DNA of 64,000 nt from Adiantum capillus-veneris (lineage: Eukaryota > Streptophyta > Polypodiopsida > Polypodiales > Pteridaceae). This document shows, piece after piece, positions 23,651-36,295 of this stretch. A program made the translations under genes and the position numbers. The DNA is taken from the NCBI GenBank assembly GCA_014529385.2, contig CM043969.1, positions 10,393,001 through 10,457,000 of the forward strand, in the 5' to 3' direction. Every line of letters begins with the position of its first letter. Position 1 is the stretch's first letter. The notes under the pieces were generated by a model. That model saw nothing but the letters and a program-made list of their open reading frames with translations. It was not told the origin of the DNA and did no database searches.

Positions 23651-24492
23651 CAACTTCTCAACAAGCTTGGAGATGGAGATGGATCTCTTGCACTTTGCAC
23701 TTCACACAATGAGAGATAGTGTGTGTGTGTGTGTGTGTGTGGGAGATTATACCCCCTCTCATGCTTGTTCCACCCCTCTCTCCTCCCTCCCTCTCCCTCT
23801 CTCTCTTGTATTATTTAATTATAACATTTGGACATGCATCCTCTTTTTCCTCTTTGAGAGAAAGAACTTAATATTTATCTTTATGCATCTAAATTCTCAT
23901 TGGACCCCTTTAAAGTCTATCCAATAGGATTCAATCACATCATGAGGGCCAAATGGGGAGGATCTTGACATGTGTGTTTTATGCTTCTTAAGATATCATG
24001 TTTGAATTGAACACTTCAAGCACCTTAGTCATTTAAGCATGAAAATAGTTTATGCCTCTTGAGAGATCATGTTTGAATTGAACACTTCAAGAACTTTAGT
24101 CATTTAAGCATGAGAAGCACCTCAAGCTTGGGCAAGGTTCTCTCAAACATCTTAAGCTTCTTAGTTAGCAAGCACGACAAGCACCTCATGCTTGGGTAGG
24201 ATTCCCACCTCAAGGTCATCCCTAGCTTGCCTAAGGTCAAAGGAATTTTTAACACTAACTTTTAGAGTTCTTTAATGAAGCTAACCCTAAGGTCTTTAAG
24301 CTCCATTAGGTAGCATTTCTCTTTAACATACCATATCTCATTTGGACCCCTTTAACCTTGGCCCCGTGTTGAGACAGATCCATAAGCACATGTCTATATT
24401 CTAACCCTTGTTCCCGTTTATTCTCCCACATTAAATGATCACTTTGATATGAGAAAATCATTTGGGTTGGTTAGATATTAGATTTTATGACA
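23651..24492 (-). repeat. LTR of chromovirus A, outer part
   Basis: This continues A's 5' LTR after the B insertion and ends at 24492 with the sense start TGTCATAAAATC. It has a (GT)n run near 23720-23740. It is related to the B and D LTRs but clearly diverged from them. Confidence 0.8.
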
Positions 24493-25147
24493 CATGATAT
24501 AATAAGCATGATAAATTTGGTTTAAGGGTCCACCACTTGTCCAAGATAGCTCCATTCTCAAACCTGGATAGAAGAGAAGCTCCACATCCTATCCTATCTA
24601 TACTTCTTTGAAACATGAAGACGAGCAAGCTTCACCATGTGGCCAGGATCCATTGACAGGAGGACATACACAAACTTAACCATATGCCCAAACTAGGCTC
24701 CATTAAAACCTAGAAACCCATGGTGTGATGTAAATTGGGTTTCTTGTTTCAAGGTTGATGGCTTGTCCAAGCTACACAACATAGATAATAGGAGATTTAG
24801 TACAATAGTCCACAACATTCCCAGCATTAAAGCTGCAAGGTGTATCACTTGTCTTAGGTGTTCTTGGAGAAGTAATAGAAGGTCCACCACTTGGCCAAGC
24901 TAGGATTTATTGAAAGTGGGACACAAGCAACCTTTACCATATGTCCAAACCAAGATCCAAAAAACCTGGAAACCCATGCTATGTTGTATATTGGGTTCTT
25001 GTTTCAAAGTAGACCACTTGTCCAAGCTACACAACATAGATAGTAAAGGCTTTAGGGTAGTATTCCAAAACATGCCCACCCTTAGAGATACACGGTGTAA
25101 CGCCTGTCTAAGATGGGCATGGAAAATAAATTGAAGGCCCACCACGT
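24493..25147 (+). repeat. Degenerate complex tandem repeat, left part
   Basis: Blocks built round CCACTTGTCCAAGCTAC, CATAGATAGTA, ACATGCCCA and ACCATATGTCCAAAC recur, for example GTCCAAGCTACACAACATAG at about 24765 and 25020 (255 bp apart). There is no coding potential. The array continues at 27131 after the solo LTR. Confidence 0.75.
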
Positions 25148-27130
25148 TGTCGAGAAATTTGCGGTCTTGCCAGGAAAGCACCGGGCTTATGGCTGTGAGA
25201 GTTTGTGAGAGAACTCAACAAAAACTATATGAAGGAGTTAAACCATAGATGCCATGAAGAATAGGGTTTGGAAAGAAGTGCAATCAAAGAAGACTCACTC
25301 TTTCTCTCTTGCACTCACACACACAAAGAAAGAACACAAAAGAGAATGTCAAAACAATACGAAAATGAAAACATCAAGGCTATGGTCATATCGTATCATG
25401 GGTAATATGAAAGGGTTAATAGATGAGTTAATGGCATTCAATCTTGACTGACCAAATAGGCTACGAATTGTTCTTTGGAATTGTAGTTTTGTGCTTACCA
25501 TAATATATATATTTTGTCTAGTGATTGGGATTAATTGTGTGTACAAATCCTCTTGGTTCATAGCAAGATAACTACGCTTACGTCAAAAGAAAAGTTATAG
25601 TCTATGAGAGGTAGTATGATGGGATCCGGTGATAGAAGTATTTCATTAAGCCTTTCTGGGCCAAAGAGAAACACTATACGTTGTTGAAAGTGTATTTTTT
25701 GGCTAATCCATACGTTAATTCTAATAGATCGTACAGAGTGAAAGTGATAGAAATGATCATCATGTGGGTTATTCATCTAGGATAGTATGTGAGAAATGTA
25801 GATATGAGAGAAGTGAAGAGATGAGAAGTTTCCCTCCCAAGTCCTATTCTTGCCCGTAGGCAATAAGGATACTGCGGGGAGAGATGTACCTGTAGAAAAG
25901 AGAACCTAGAATTTGCAGAGAGGATGAATTACTAAGAATGAGAGGGACAGGTTTGGTTAAGGAGATGAGATTTGATACATATATATATATATGTCGGATT
26001 AGAGATGAAAAAGAAAACAACAAGAAATCAAGAAAACATCAGTGTAGAACACATCTTACTTGACAAACCCTTCGGCACCATTATTGATGGAGAGAGAAGA
26101 AGAGGGAAGAATTCAACGTTGATTGATACGCCAAGTACAACACCTTCTTTGATTAGAGTTGATCTTCCAAGGATAGCGTACAAGAATGGCTAGTCTTCCT
26201 CTAGGAGAAAGTGTATATAGGCTTGGGCTTATGTTTATGGGGCTAAGTACAATTAGGCATTACTACTCACTCCCTCAAGAATTCCTCTCATCAATGGCTT
26301 GAATGCTTCAGTTCTTTTTCAAGGAAGAAGAGGTACCCTTTTATAGGTGAAGGGAACCCCCAAGGGTTTACACAAGAAGAGAGGAGCCAGTGTGAATAGG
26401 AATTGGAAAAGTTGGAAATGAGCTGTCCATGCATGATGTGGGCAGACTGGGGTCCAATATTTTGATCATATCTCCTCAACCGTGGCTCCAAATTAGCTAC
26501 GATTTTCATTTTAAAATCATTTTCCAATTCGGATTGGAACCTTGTGTAAAAAATTCATCAAAATAGGGTCCATTTCTGGCAGAAAAAGTCTTCCCGTGGT
26601 CCCCTTAGCCTAGACTTTCATTTAATTCCAAAGGACACCTCATGCCATATGAAAGCATGACATTGCTCCTTTACAAATTTTTGTAATCATGCTTGCAATA
26701 ATGCATTAAAATAAGTGTATCTTTGAAATCATGCCCCCAGTGTCCCACTAGGATTTGATTCCCTCCTAGTAGCTATTTAAAAAGAAATATATAAAGTATA
26801 AAAAATACATAGAATATATATATATTGGAGTTTACCCTAGATATAGGATCTAGCTAGGGTGTGATATGATAATGAGATAGTAGAAATAAAGAATCAATGC
26901 TTTTTGCCCCAAGTTAAAGAGACGGAGCTATTGAGCTTTTCCCATAGTATTTTCTGATGGTAAAGTAAGGATGGGTTACCCTTGAGAAAAATAATAGGAT
27001 GAGATAGAAGGCTTATTATTATACTTAAATATGCATATGTACATTATAGGAAAGATAATTATGTATCTAAAAAGTTACAAGATAGATCTTGTAGCATACG
27101 TTCCCGCTATGTACGTGTCACAGCACAACA
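25148..27130 (-). mobile_element. Solo LTR of a Ty3/gypsy element (family of G)
   Basis: A 1983-bp sequence begins TGTCGAGAAATTTGCGG and ends CAGCACAACA on the plus strand, flanked by the 4-bp duplication ACGT at 25144-25147 and 27131-27134. It is collinear with the LTR of G (46698-47433 plus 57922-59184). No internal region adjoins either side, so it is a solo LTR, presumably left after recombination between two LTRs. It sits inside the tandem repeat array. The orientation is inferred from G, whose purine tract and integrase lie on the high-coordinate side. Confidence 0.85.
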
Positions 27131-28490
27131 ACGTATCCATCCTAGTATGTAGGTGCAAGGTCAACCACTTGTCACCAACTTATAAGGCTATATCTTGATA
27201 TGCTATCCATGAGGGATTTTTGTTTGAAGTCCCATCACTTGTCCAAGATATCTGCATTGGATCATGGATAGAAGCAGAGCTCCAACACCTATCTCATTTA
27301 TTCTTTGAAGCATGGAGAAAATCAAGCTCTATATGGGATCCATTGAAACTAGGAGAGAAGCAAGCTTTACCATATGTTGAAATGTGAAAAACCCATGGTA
27401 AGTTGGGTTTTATGTTTGAGGGTCCACCACCTATCCAAGTTACATGTCATAGATAGTAGACCACAACGTGCCCAAACTTAGGGATGCAAGGTATGCCGCT
27501 TTCTTAAGATGGGCATGGAAAAATTATTACAGGTGCAACACTTTCTTGTCCTAGTATCTAGGTGCTAGGTCAACCACTTGTCCATCTAACTTAAATGGTT
27601 TTTATCTTACAACCTCGTTAACCTGTGAGAAATGTCCATTAGAAGTTTTTTTTGAAGGTGCACCACTTATCCAAGCTCCATTCAAACATGGATAGAAGAA
27701 AATATCCACCACCTATCCCATCTATATTTCTTTGAACCATGGAGAGAAGCAAGCTTCATCATTTGGCCAAGCTAGGATCCATTGAAAGAAGGACAAAATC
27801 AAGCTTTACCATATGTCCAAACTAGGCTCCATTGAAACCTCAAAGCATGCTATGATGTAGATTGGGTTTCTTGTTTCAACGTCCACCACTTGTCCAAGAT
27901 ACATAGCATGGATAGTAGAGGCTTTAGTATAATACACCACAACATGCCTAGCCTTAAAGATGCAACTTGCAAGGTGTACCGCTTGTCTAAGGTAGGCATG
28001 TAGAATTCCACCACTTGAACAAGCTAAGATTCATTGAAAGTGGGATAGAAGCAACCTTTACCATATGTCCAAACTAGGTTCCTTGTTTCAAGGTCGACCA
28101 CTTGTCCTAGCTCCAGGGCATAGATAGTAGTGGCTTTTTAGTGTTGTATTCCATAACATGCCCATGCTTAGATATCCAAGGTGTACAACTTGTCTAAGAT
28201 GTGCATGGAGAAGTAATTGAAGGCCCACAATGTATTCATCATAAGATGTAGGTGCAAGGTCCACCATTTGGCCAACTTGTAAGAATCTATTTTGATATGT
28301 TGCCCATGAAATATTTTGTTTGAAGGTCCACCACTTGTCCAAGCTATCTCTATTGACACATGGATAGAACCAAAGCTCCAACATGTGTCCCATCTATGCT
28401 GCTTTAAAGCATGGAGAGAAGCAAGCTCTACTAGTTGGCCAAGATAGCACCCATTGAAAGTGGAGAGAACCAACCTTTACCATACGTTTA
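27131..28490 (+). repeat. Degenerate complex tandem repeat, right part
   Basis: This continues the array of 24493-25147. The block CACTTGTCCAAG..CATGGATAGAA appears near 27235, 27660 and 28330, with unequal spacing (about 425 and 670 bp), so the units are compound and partly deleted. TAGGTGCAAGGT recurs near 27151 and 28250. No coding potential was seen. Confidence 0.75.
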
Positions 28491-28833
28491 AACCAGACTC
28501 AAATTATCCCACCTAATTCAAATTCAAACTCAATTTTACTATAATAGATGTGATTGTCGTGCTTAAACTCAAAATATCCAAGCTAGAATCTAATTATCCC
28601 GCCTAAATTAAAATTGGTCTATTTTGAAACACATTTCTTGCACCTAAATTCAAACAAGGTCCACCACCTAAATTCAAACAAGGTTCACCATTTATGTCCT
28701 TTAGACATATCACCATACAACACCATTTTAGATGAAATGGGAAAATCCCACAACTTTGGGACTAATTTCAACGCCTATGGATTCCTATTTCCCATTAAAT
28801 TTGGAAAAATTTCATTTAATTTGGGAATGTGAC
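28491..28833. other. AT-rich stretch with a short internal duplication
   Basis: CACCTAAATTCAAACAAGGT occurs twice near 28640-28685. Nothing else is recognised. Confidence 0.45.
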
Positions 28834-28834
28834 A

Positions 28835-29100
28835 AAGAGATAGATTCTCAAGAAAATGGTGGTGTTGAGAAACACCTTTTAAATTTTTTATTTTTATGTG
28901 GGTGTTTCAAAACACTTCATAAAAGAGATAGATTCTCAAGAAAATGGTGGTGTTGAGAAACAACTTTTAAAATTTTTATTTTTATGTGGGTGTTTCAAAA
29001 CACTTCATAAAAGAGATAGATTCCCAAGAAAATGGTGGTGTTGAGAAACACCTTTTAGAATTTTTATTTTTATGTGGGTGTTTAAAAATACTTCATAAAA
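28835..29100 (+). repeat. Three 88-bp tandem repeats
   Basis: TAGATTCTCAAGAAAATGGT (third copy with one change) starts at 28841, 28929 and 29017, giving an exact 88-bp period. Each unit ends with ATGTGGGTGTTT and ACTTCATAAAA. The copies differ by only a few bases. Confidence 0.9.
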
Positions 29101-29199
29101 TCATACATAAGCTGGGGAAATAAGAGAATGAGCAAGATATAAAATGCTATTCAATTTCTCCTATTAAGCTAGCATGTGCCTTCTCCATGACATTTGATG

Positions 29200-32100
29200 G
29201 GATCTTGATTGTTTCCACAATTCTTCCACCCCTTGGAGTCCAGTAGGACTAGCAGTAGCAACCACTCCTGCTGCAAACTCAACTCTGAAAGAGGTTCTCA
29301 AGAGTGTATCTTAGACTTTGGCACAATTGCAAAGATAGATGCCTGTTAAAACACATGGGCAAGGTCCTTACCTTGTCCCACCAATAGTACAACCTCAACC
29401 TCCTAGAGCAAACACATGGTGTGCAATAGAGGAAAAAGGAAAAAATCATGAAACTCATGAATGTTACTATAGGGAGAAATAGGATGGGAATCTACAGTAC
29501 GTTCCAATGAGACCACAAGGGAAACCGGCCTATCGATATCCAACAAACATGGTTCCAAGCCCAAATCCAATAGGGGAAATGGAGAGACAACGGCCAGTTT
29601 TAGGGCAACAACCTCCCTTATCTAGAGGTAATGCTAAGCCCATGAAGATTATGGCACCTAAGGAGATGAGAGACAAGCATGCCTTGGTGCCTTGTAGCCC
29701 CATATGAGCCCAGTTCATCTCGAACGTTGGAGTTAAGCTTGTTTTAGTCACAACCAGTACCCAGTTATGAGCCTATATTCTATGCACCACCAAAAGTTCC
29801 TCCCTTGTATTTTATTGCAAATGAGAGTAACAAACCACCGATGTGAAGACCGCAACAATTGTAACAAAGAACGGGGGGATGTCATAAGTGCGGAGCACTA
29901 GATCATTGGAAGAATGAGTGCCCACTTGACAAAGGAGAGCTAGTCCCACCACCTATTTATTGTACAAAGTGTATTAAGAAATGGGGACACTTTCTTGAAG
30001 AGTGCGCAAAAGCTACAAACGACAAGGGTAAGATGCCAAAAAATTTAATGGAAGTAGTACCATCTAGCTCGTTTGACTTTGAGCCAACTATACCTCTCCA
30101 CGTAGTCAAAAGGGCTCAAGAAAAAATGAATAAACCAAAAAAAAAGGGGGCTAGAGAGTAGTGAAAAATCTTCATCAAAATCTTGGAAAGCTTGAAGACA
30201 AACATATGAAGAGCGAAAGATGAAATTGAATTAAATCCAAAGAAATCATAGAGAAGAAAATCAAGTCATAATCTAGAGAACTTGAAGAATCTTATGTGAG
30301 AGCGAGGGGATTATGTGTTGGTAGAAAAAATGTATGAACCAATAAATGCCGCTTTGGAATCCTACCAAGCAGGTTTATGGTCTGGAAAAACCCTGGAAAA
30401 TAAATGGAAGCACTATCTTCATCCAGAGCTTGAAGATACAAAGCTAGAGGCTTTCAAAAAACTTGTAAAAATCACACAAGAACTGATGGAATCATGCAAA
30501 CCCACATTAGTGAAATTGGAAGATGAAAAAATAACCATGGAGCAAGAAGTCTTGAGACACCATAAGAACTGAAAATTAAGCCAAGAGCAGTAGCGCCAGA
30601 TTTAAAGGAGTGTATAAAGAAAATCTCTCTAGTCCAAGAAGACTGGCCAGCAAAACTAGGGGAACGAATGAGAAATGTGAATGAGATAAACATGGAAACA
30701 CAACCACCTCCTTTTGAGAAACTAAATATGAGACAATCTTATATGGAAAGGGACACTTCGTCTAATCAAGGAGATTGGGGAATAGAACCTTTCCTAAGGC
30801 CAGTTCACTCAAAACTCTATCTTCATATGTGGGTGAACATGAGGGAAACTCTGTAATATGTAAAACCACCAAACTTCACACACCAAAGAAACCTTTGGAT
30901 GTAACTAACTGTCCACACCAGTAAAATGCATCATAACTATTGGAGAACTATTGAACATTATACCTCACTTATGGGTAGATTTCCAGAGGAGTTTGGACAA
31001 AATAGGGATAAAATTTGAGCCATTTAGATGGATGAATATTCTAGAAAGAATGGATGTCTATGTGAACTAGTCTAAACAGAAAAAATTATGTGACAAAGAG
31101 GGGAATGAAATCATACCCATTCAAATGATTTATGTACACAGAAAGGGATTAACCAACACTGAAAACCAAAGTACATTGGAAAATGTGAGTGATGAAACAC
31201 AACAAGAAATACCTTTGAGGAGAATAAGGGATGAAATTTTGATAAAGGACCAACTTATTGAGAATGACAATGAGTAGTATTACGATGCAACAAAAAAATA
31301 TGAGGAGAAAAAATCACCACATGGGATTTTGATTCTAAGAAGGAATGATCACGAGCACGGATGCTAAAACAAAATGGCAAAGCAATATTTTTTTATTTCC
31401 CAAACCAAAGGAGAACTTGTCAAAGGAGATACCAACCAAAATGGGAGAGAAAATTGGATAAAATATACCAATAGTGGAGAACAAAGAACAATGCCTCACA
31501 ATAGTGAAAGCATGGGAATGTCTTAAAGTCCAGATAACATGAATGTTATCTAATGCAACCGCTTAAGTCTCACCAAAACAAAACTAAACCAAAGAAAAAG
31601 GAAATAAACTCAAAAAAAAAGGGGCATGAAACACCTGAGATAAACAAACTCAAAGATGCAGAATCAATCTATGCAATAAAAAAAATAGACTCGGTGTCTC
31701 CAATGTTGTGGTACCCAAGAAAAATGGTATGTTACAAGTGTGCATAGATCTCAAAAAATGTGGACATTGCTGACATAAGAGACCAATATCCCCTTTCCAC
31801 AATGGAACATTTGTTAGAGAGGGTAGCAGGAAAAGAATCTTATAGCTTCCTAGATTGGTTTTCAGGATACAACCAACTGGCCATACATCCTAGGGATCAA
31901 CACAAAACAACCTTTGCAACTCAGTGGGCATTAAGAATGTAGGCATTATCTACTAGAAAACAAATTTGGATTCCTTATAGACCACCAAGCCCTTCTCTAC
32001 TTGGTCAATAAACCCTACAATACCAGAAGAATTGTTAGGTGGCTTATTATTTTTTTAAAATTTGACTTCACAATTGTTGTAAAAAAGGAGACCACACACA

Positions 32101-32640
32101 TGTGGGAAAACCATATGTATAGGATAACCAATGGAGAAAACCCTATGTGGATAGATGATGACCTTCCTGATGCATATCTATTCTCAGTAGAAGCCATACC
32201 CAAGTGGTTGGAATAGATAGTATCTGTGATGACTATAGCACAAATGGATTCCGATATTCCATTCTCGCTTACACCAAAGCCGATTAGACAGATTGTTATG
32301 TACCAACTATTGACTGGACGACTATATCAAAAAACATCGAAGGGAGTTCTACACTTGTGCACCAAACCACATGAACAAATTGGGTATCTAACCCAACTCA
32401 CAAAACCATAGCAGGATTGGATTATGCCAGAGACCAAACAATGGAGAGACTAAAGTGGTTAGGATTCTATTGGTTAAAAATGGAAAGGGATGCGATAGAT
32501 TTATATAGAAACTTGCAAACAGTGTCAATAGAGGGAACCCATTCCACATGTAGCTTTGTATCAATTGACAGTTACCCCACATGGAGTAAACATTTGGTAG
32601 AATTATTATCCACCCGAGGACGTTTCTAGATAAAATGAAC
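29200..32640 (+). mobile_element. Decayed Ty3/gypsy fossil (plus strand)
   Basis: Gag-like sequence with two zinc-knuckle motifs lies at about 29870-30010 (CTKCIKKWGHFLEEC is the second). It is preceded by a Pro-rich segment (PTNMVPSPNPIGEMERQ). A reverse-transcriptase piece lies at about 31760-31940 (LDWFSGYNQLAIHPRDQHKT). An RNase H end follows at about 31980-32210 (RITNGENPMWIDDDLPDA), and an integrase N-terminal piece at about 32330-32520. The style resembles the minus-strand fossil at 6500-9478. No LTR was recognised. It is very broken and old. Confidence 0.7.
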
Positions 32641-33155
32641 AAGAGACACATTCTAAGTGGCCACATCTTGGAAGGGCTTTCCCTTGGAAACCGTTGTATG
32701 ACCACCTTATGACAATTTTGATTCATATGCATAAGAACTCAACAAATGTCTTGATAGGCCATTAGCATTATGAACTAAATGTACTTACCATTAGAATCAA
32801 GAAGCTTGGTTGATGCAACATGGAAACTTTAATTGCTTCAACTTCACATGGATGGGTCATACATATGGAGATGTAGAAATCATCATTTCCATGCACACAA
32901 AGAGCATACAATGCATACATAAAACGGTGCAAATGAATATGGATATCCTCTGACAAAAAAATCTACAAGCTACCTCTTCCAAGTTTCCATGAAACTCAAA
33001 AAAATTTAAGCAAATTGTGTGCATGCAATGCCTGAGCTTGTAGCTTTGCAAAAACTCTCCATGAGAGAAGAAAATACGCACGCATGTCTCATGAAAATAA
33101 GAAAACAACCTTATACTTATAAACTAATAGATCATAAGAGTGTGAAGATGTATCA
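32641..33155. other. Gene-free stretch
   Basis: No feature can be supported. Short frames on both strands have no recognisable content. Confidence 0.4.
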
Positions 33156-33485
33156 TGTTACCATATACATGTGGTAATGATGTGTGTGATCACACTAGGA
33201 CTGTCGGGGCATTTTTTCCCTCTCTAGGAGGTTTTTCCCCCCGTGCATTGTATATACGCCCATCACTCTAGGGCTATCCATCTTTCCATTGCACACTAAG
33301 AAACACACTCTCTATTGTGTGCCTTGATATTCCTTCATCTTCTTAAGATGTGTGTGTTTTCTTGCGACCCTAATTTCAACATTTGGTATCAGAGTAGGTT
33401 GCGTCCTCCTGTGCTTAGTCGCGCTAGCAGCTCCAGCACACACTTGCTTACTTTCTCCGATTTCTATGAGCTTTGGCAAGAGTGA
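33156..33485 (+). mobile_element. Ty1/copia fragment: 5' LTR and leader
   Basis: 33156-33381 matches the 227-bp copia LTR of 649-875 (same TGTTACCATATACATG start), and 33384-33395 carries the primer site TGGTATCAGAGT. Homology to the leader of the first copy continues through GAGCTTTGGC to about 33485 and then stops. It is more diverged than the LTR pair of the first copy. Only the start of an element remains. Confidence 0.88.
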
Positions 33486-33694
33486 CCATTTCCCTCTTGC
33501 ACGTATTTGATTTATAGATTTCTTGAATGATCAAAGTGAGTACAAACTGGTCGGCCGGTCATAAATGGTCAAAGCTCATAAAGAGCACCTGAATAATAAA
33601 TTGTGCATAAAATGTATATCTTTTCACATAGGCCTTTGCTCGGTTAATCCTTTTCCACATGTCAAATGCACTAAAATATCAATTCCATTACATA
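33486..33694 (+). repeat. Dispersed repeat shared with 46467-46656
   Basis: This begins GACCATTTCCCTCTT and ends TATCAATTCCATTACAT, collinear with 46467-46656 at roughly 85% by eye. In between are GTATTTGATTTATAGA, CATAAATGG and TAATAAATTGT. The family is unknown, and no terminal inverted repeat was recognised. Confidence 0.75.
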
Positions 33695-36169
33695 CCTCAC
33701 CGCTAGAAAGCAATTGTCCTCAATTTCAAAGATAAGAATCTGCAAACCATACTTGACAATAACAGTGATTAGTATTTTACATAGCAAAAGAGAAATGTAT
33801 GAAATTAAACAACATTGTTATGCATGTTGTCATCCACATACTACCTATTATATGTCACATACCACTAGAATAAGAAGTATATGTCATACTTTGATGAATC
33901 AGGATATCATTGGTCACACTCATCATTCAAATATCTATTCTCATCAATCTCAAGTTCACTTTCATAAATATTGTCTTGACAGAAAAGAATCATATACCAA
34001 TTCCCAATCCAAGTCCAAATCTAGATCCAAATATCTACCAACATATACCCATTTCAAATCCAAAATCCAAATATCTTTCATTTTGTATACCCTGATAAAA
34101 AAATCAATCCAGTTGGCAGTGGTGGTCAGCCACTACAGCATGATTTTGTGATCAGTGTTGTCTCAACCGACGAGTCTACACCAATAAGACGTGTTGCCAG
34201 CTAGATCGTTGAATCTGCACTAATGCTCCTTAAATCAGTGAATCTGCATTTGATATTGTTTAAACATCATGGATCTGCAATTTGTTGTTGTGCTACCTAT
34301 ATTGGCAGATCTCCACGGACAACTGGGTGCTGCCTAAATTGACGAATCTACACCAAGATGAGCATTGACACACTGCCTAAATCGGAAAATCTGTGTGCAT
34401 GTGACCAATGGACTAGACAAGACATAAAGGAGAAAACTATTTACTATGTGTGTGACACCATTTTGGAGTATATCAAGGTAGTTACAAATTGTTGGTCACT
34501 ATCCCATAGCACCTTAGCTCACATGAGTAGCTGCATAGCTTATTGACAAATCATCTCAATAAAAATTCCTTTTAATATAAACAAAATCCATGACCTTAGC
34601 AGTGTTTGAGTATTCAGACTAGAACACAATGCAGAGACATGAAATATGAAAAGAGGAATGACGTATTTGATGTACATACCAGGAATGTAAATTTTTTGTT
34701 TGTTGTTTTTTTTTTTGTTGAAAATATATATACCATTGTGTGTGGGGGGGGATAGGCACAAGTAAGAGAAAGCTACAACTGTCAAACTTAACCAAAGTAT
34801 AGGTAACAAATTCAAAATGTATTAATTTTGTGTTAAGAATTGGCCATGAAATAAAATAAGGTGCCATCTTGATTAAGGTATGATAATTAAATAGTGACTT
34901 AACATCCAGAGTGATACAACTGTATATAGAAAAACTCAAAACTATTACACATGTGGGAGTGTATGTATATCAAAATCAGAAAGGACACCTGCAAACATAG
35001 CTTTTCAAGGTAGGGATGAGTTTCATTTCACTAGAATGAAAATATAATCCTGTTAAAAAGCACATGATAATAATGAGAGTTGTGAAAGTTAGTTATTACA
35101 CAAAGTAATATTTCTCAACAGTAAGTGCTTATATTGTTATACAAGGTCGTGCTTATTAGTGCGTCCATGAATGAATTCCTTGGATACCCATGCCCTTTAA
35201 ATGTAGACACAATATAGTAGAAGGGTAAATTTCAAACAACTGGTTTCTATTTTAACATCACCAAAATGATATGAAATTTGAAGTATTGCAGGAGAATTTA
35301 TAAATAGATAATGCCACCTCACTTAAAAAGAAAATAGGTGGTTTATTTATGTATTTTCCATGATAGTACTACAAAAGCTTTACACTCAACTACTCGATGA
35401 AAAGAATCAATGACAATATGTTATCATTCAATCTGCATTGGTTATGTCGATATTAAACAACAATTAAGAGAAAGAAAATTACAATAAGTAAAATAATCCC
35501 TACGAATAAAAACTTAAATTTCCTAGAGCCTAGGCATAATGGGGTAGAAGTTGGCCCTAAGTTGGGATTGATAGTGTGTGTGTCGGTTATTCAGTTGTGG
35601 ACAGTGTAGTTTGGGCACGTTTGCCATGCTTCTTTAGTATGAAAGTTCAGCTGGAATAAACTTAAAATTCTTATGCACCCATCAGTTGTGCAAGGGATGC
35701 ACTAATGTACATGAGGTATTTGATATGATTCTAACTCTCAATATGAATCTCTAATCGTATGCATGGTAATATGGATGGCCATTACCAAAGTTTAGCTTGC
35801 AATATTACTTATGTAAAAAATGGATCGTGATACATCTGCATGACACATGGAGAGTTTGTGGTTTGTGAAGGAATACCAAAAAATAACAAAACCTCGAATA
35901 TGGTGGAGTTACAAAGATCATATCACATATGCTGAAAACTTAAGGTTAATAATAAGATGTAGATGAAGGTGAACTCAATAAATTAATATCGACAAAAACT
36001 ATTGCAAGAGATCTACAAGATCAACAATTATTTATTGATTATCATATTTATTTATTTTTGGTAGTAATCAAGCATTCCTTAGTGTTCCGAGTAGCAACCG
36101 TATCTAGCCTTGCAAGCCCATAGGAAAGGACACAAGTGGACAGAGCATTGATAGCATCATAAGACACTG
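33695..36169. other. Unassigned AT-rich DNA
   Basis: There are no supported genes. Frames such as 33714-34151 (plus) are rich in Ile, Ser, His and Lys and look like chance frames. 34160-34390 holds degenerate short repeats of the type GAATCTGCA or GAATCTACACC. This may be old decayed repeats or true intergenic DNA. Confidence 0.4.
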
Positions 36170-36295
36170 CTAGGACTGGAAATTACAAGTATAAGTGACC
36201 CTTGATGCTGGACCGATTCAAAAGCGTGCACAGCTGAGCAGGAGAACCAAACTCAGCCACAGTCAATGAAGGAGAAATTGGAATTACAAGTATGA

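Larger units (their letters stand above)
13640..24492 (-). mobile_element. Ty3/gypsy chromovirus fossil A (minus strand), with element B nested in its LTR
   Basis: The 5' LTR starts at 24492 (TGTCATAAAATC in sense) and runs to 18959, interrupted by element B. A Met-tRNA-type primer site follows. The internal parts on the minus strand are gag (about 18520-17150, knuckle CFKCGEQGHSYRSCP), protease (about 17110-16750, FILFDPGSTHNFIS), reverse transcriptase (about 16700-15870, VMPFGLTNALATF), RNase H (about 15650-15270), integrase (about 15130-14050) and a chromodomain-like tail near 13960-13800. The nested copy B and the plus-strand copy D are relatives with the same order. No 3' LTR was found, and the element ends against another fossil near 13640. 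It is broken, with roughly ten breaks, and it is older than B, which inserted into it. Confidence 0.88.

Noticed and set aside
24493-29100. CRISPR-like array
   Set aside because: The repeats are long, diverged and without regular spacers. The 88-bp units are direct tandem repeats, and the context is plant nuclear DNA.
33714-34151. 145-codon plus-strand frame
   Set aside because: Low-complexity composition, an overlapping second open frame and no motif. Most likely a chance frame in AT-rich DNA.
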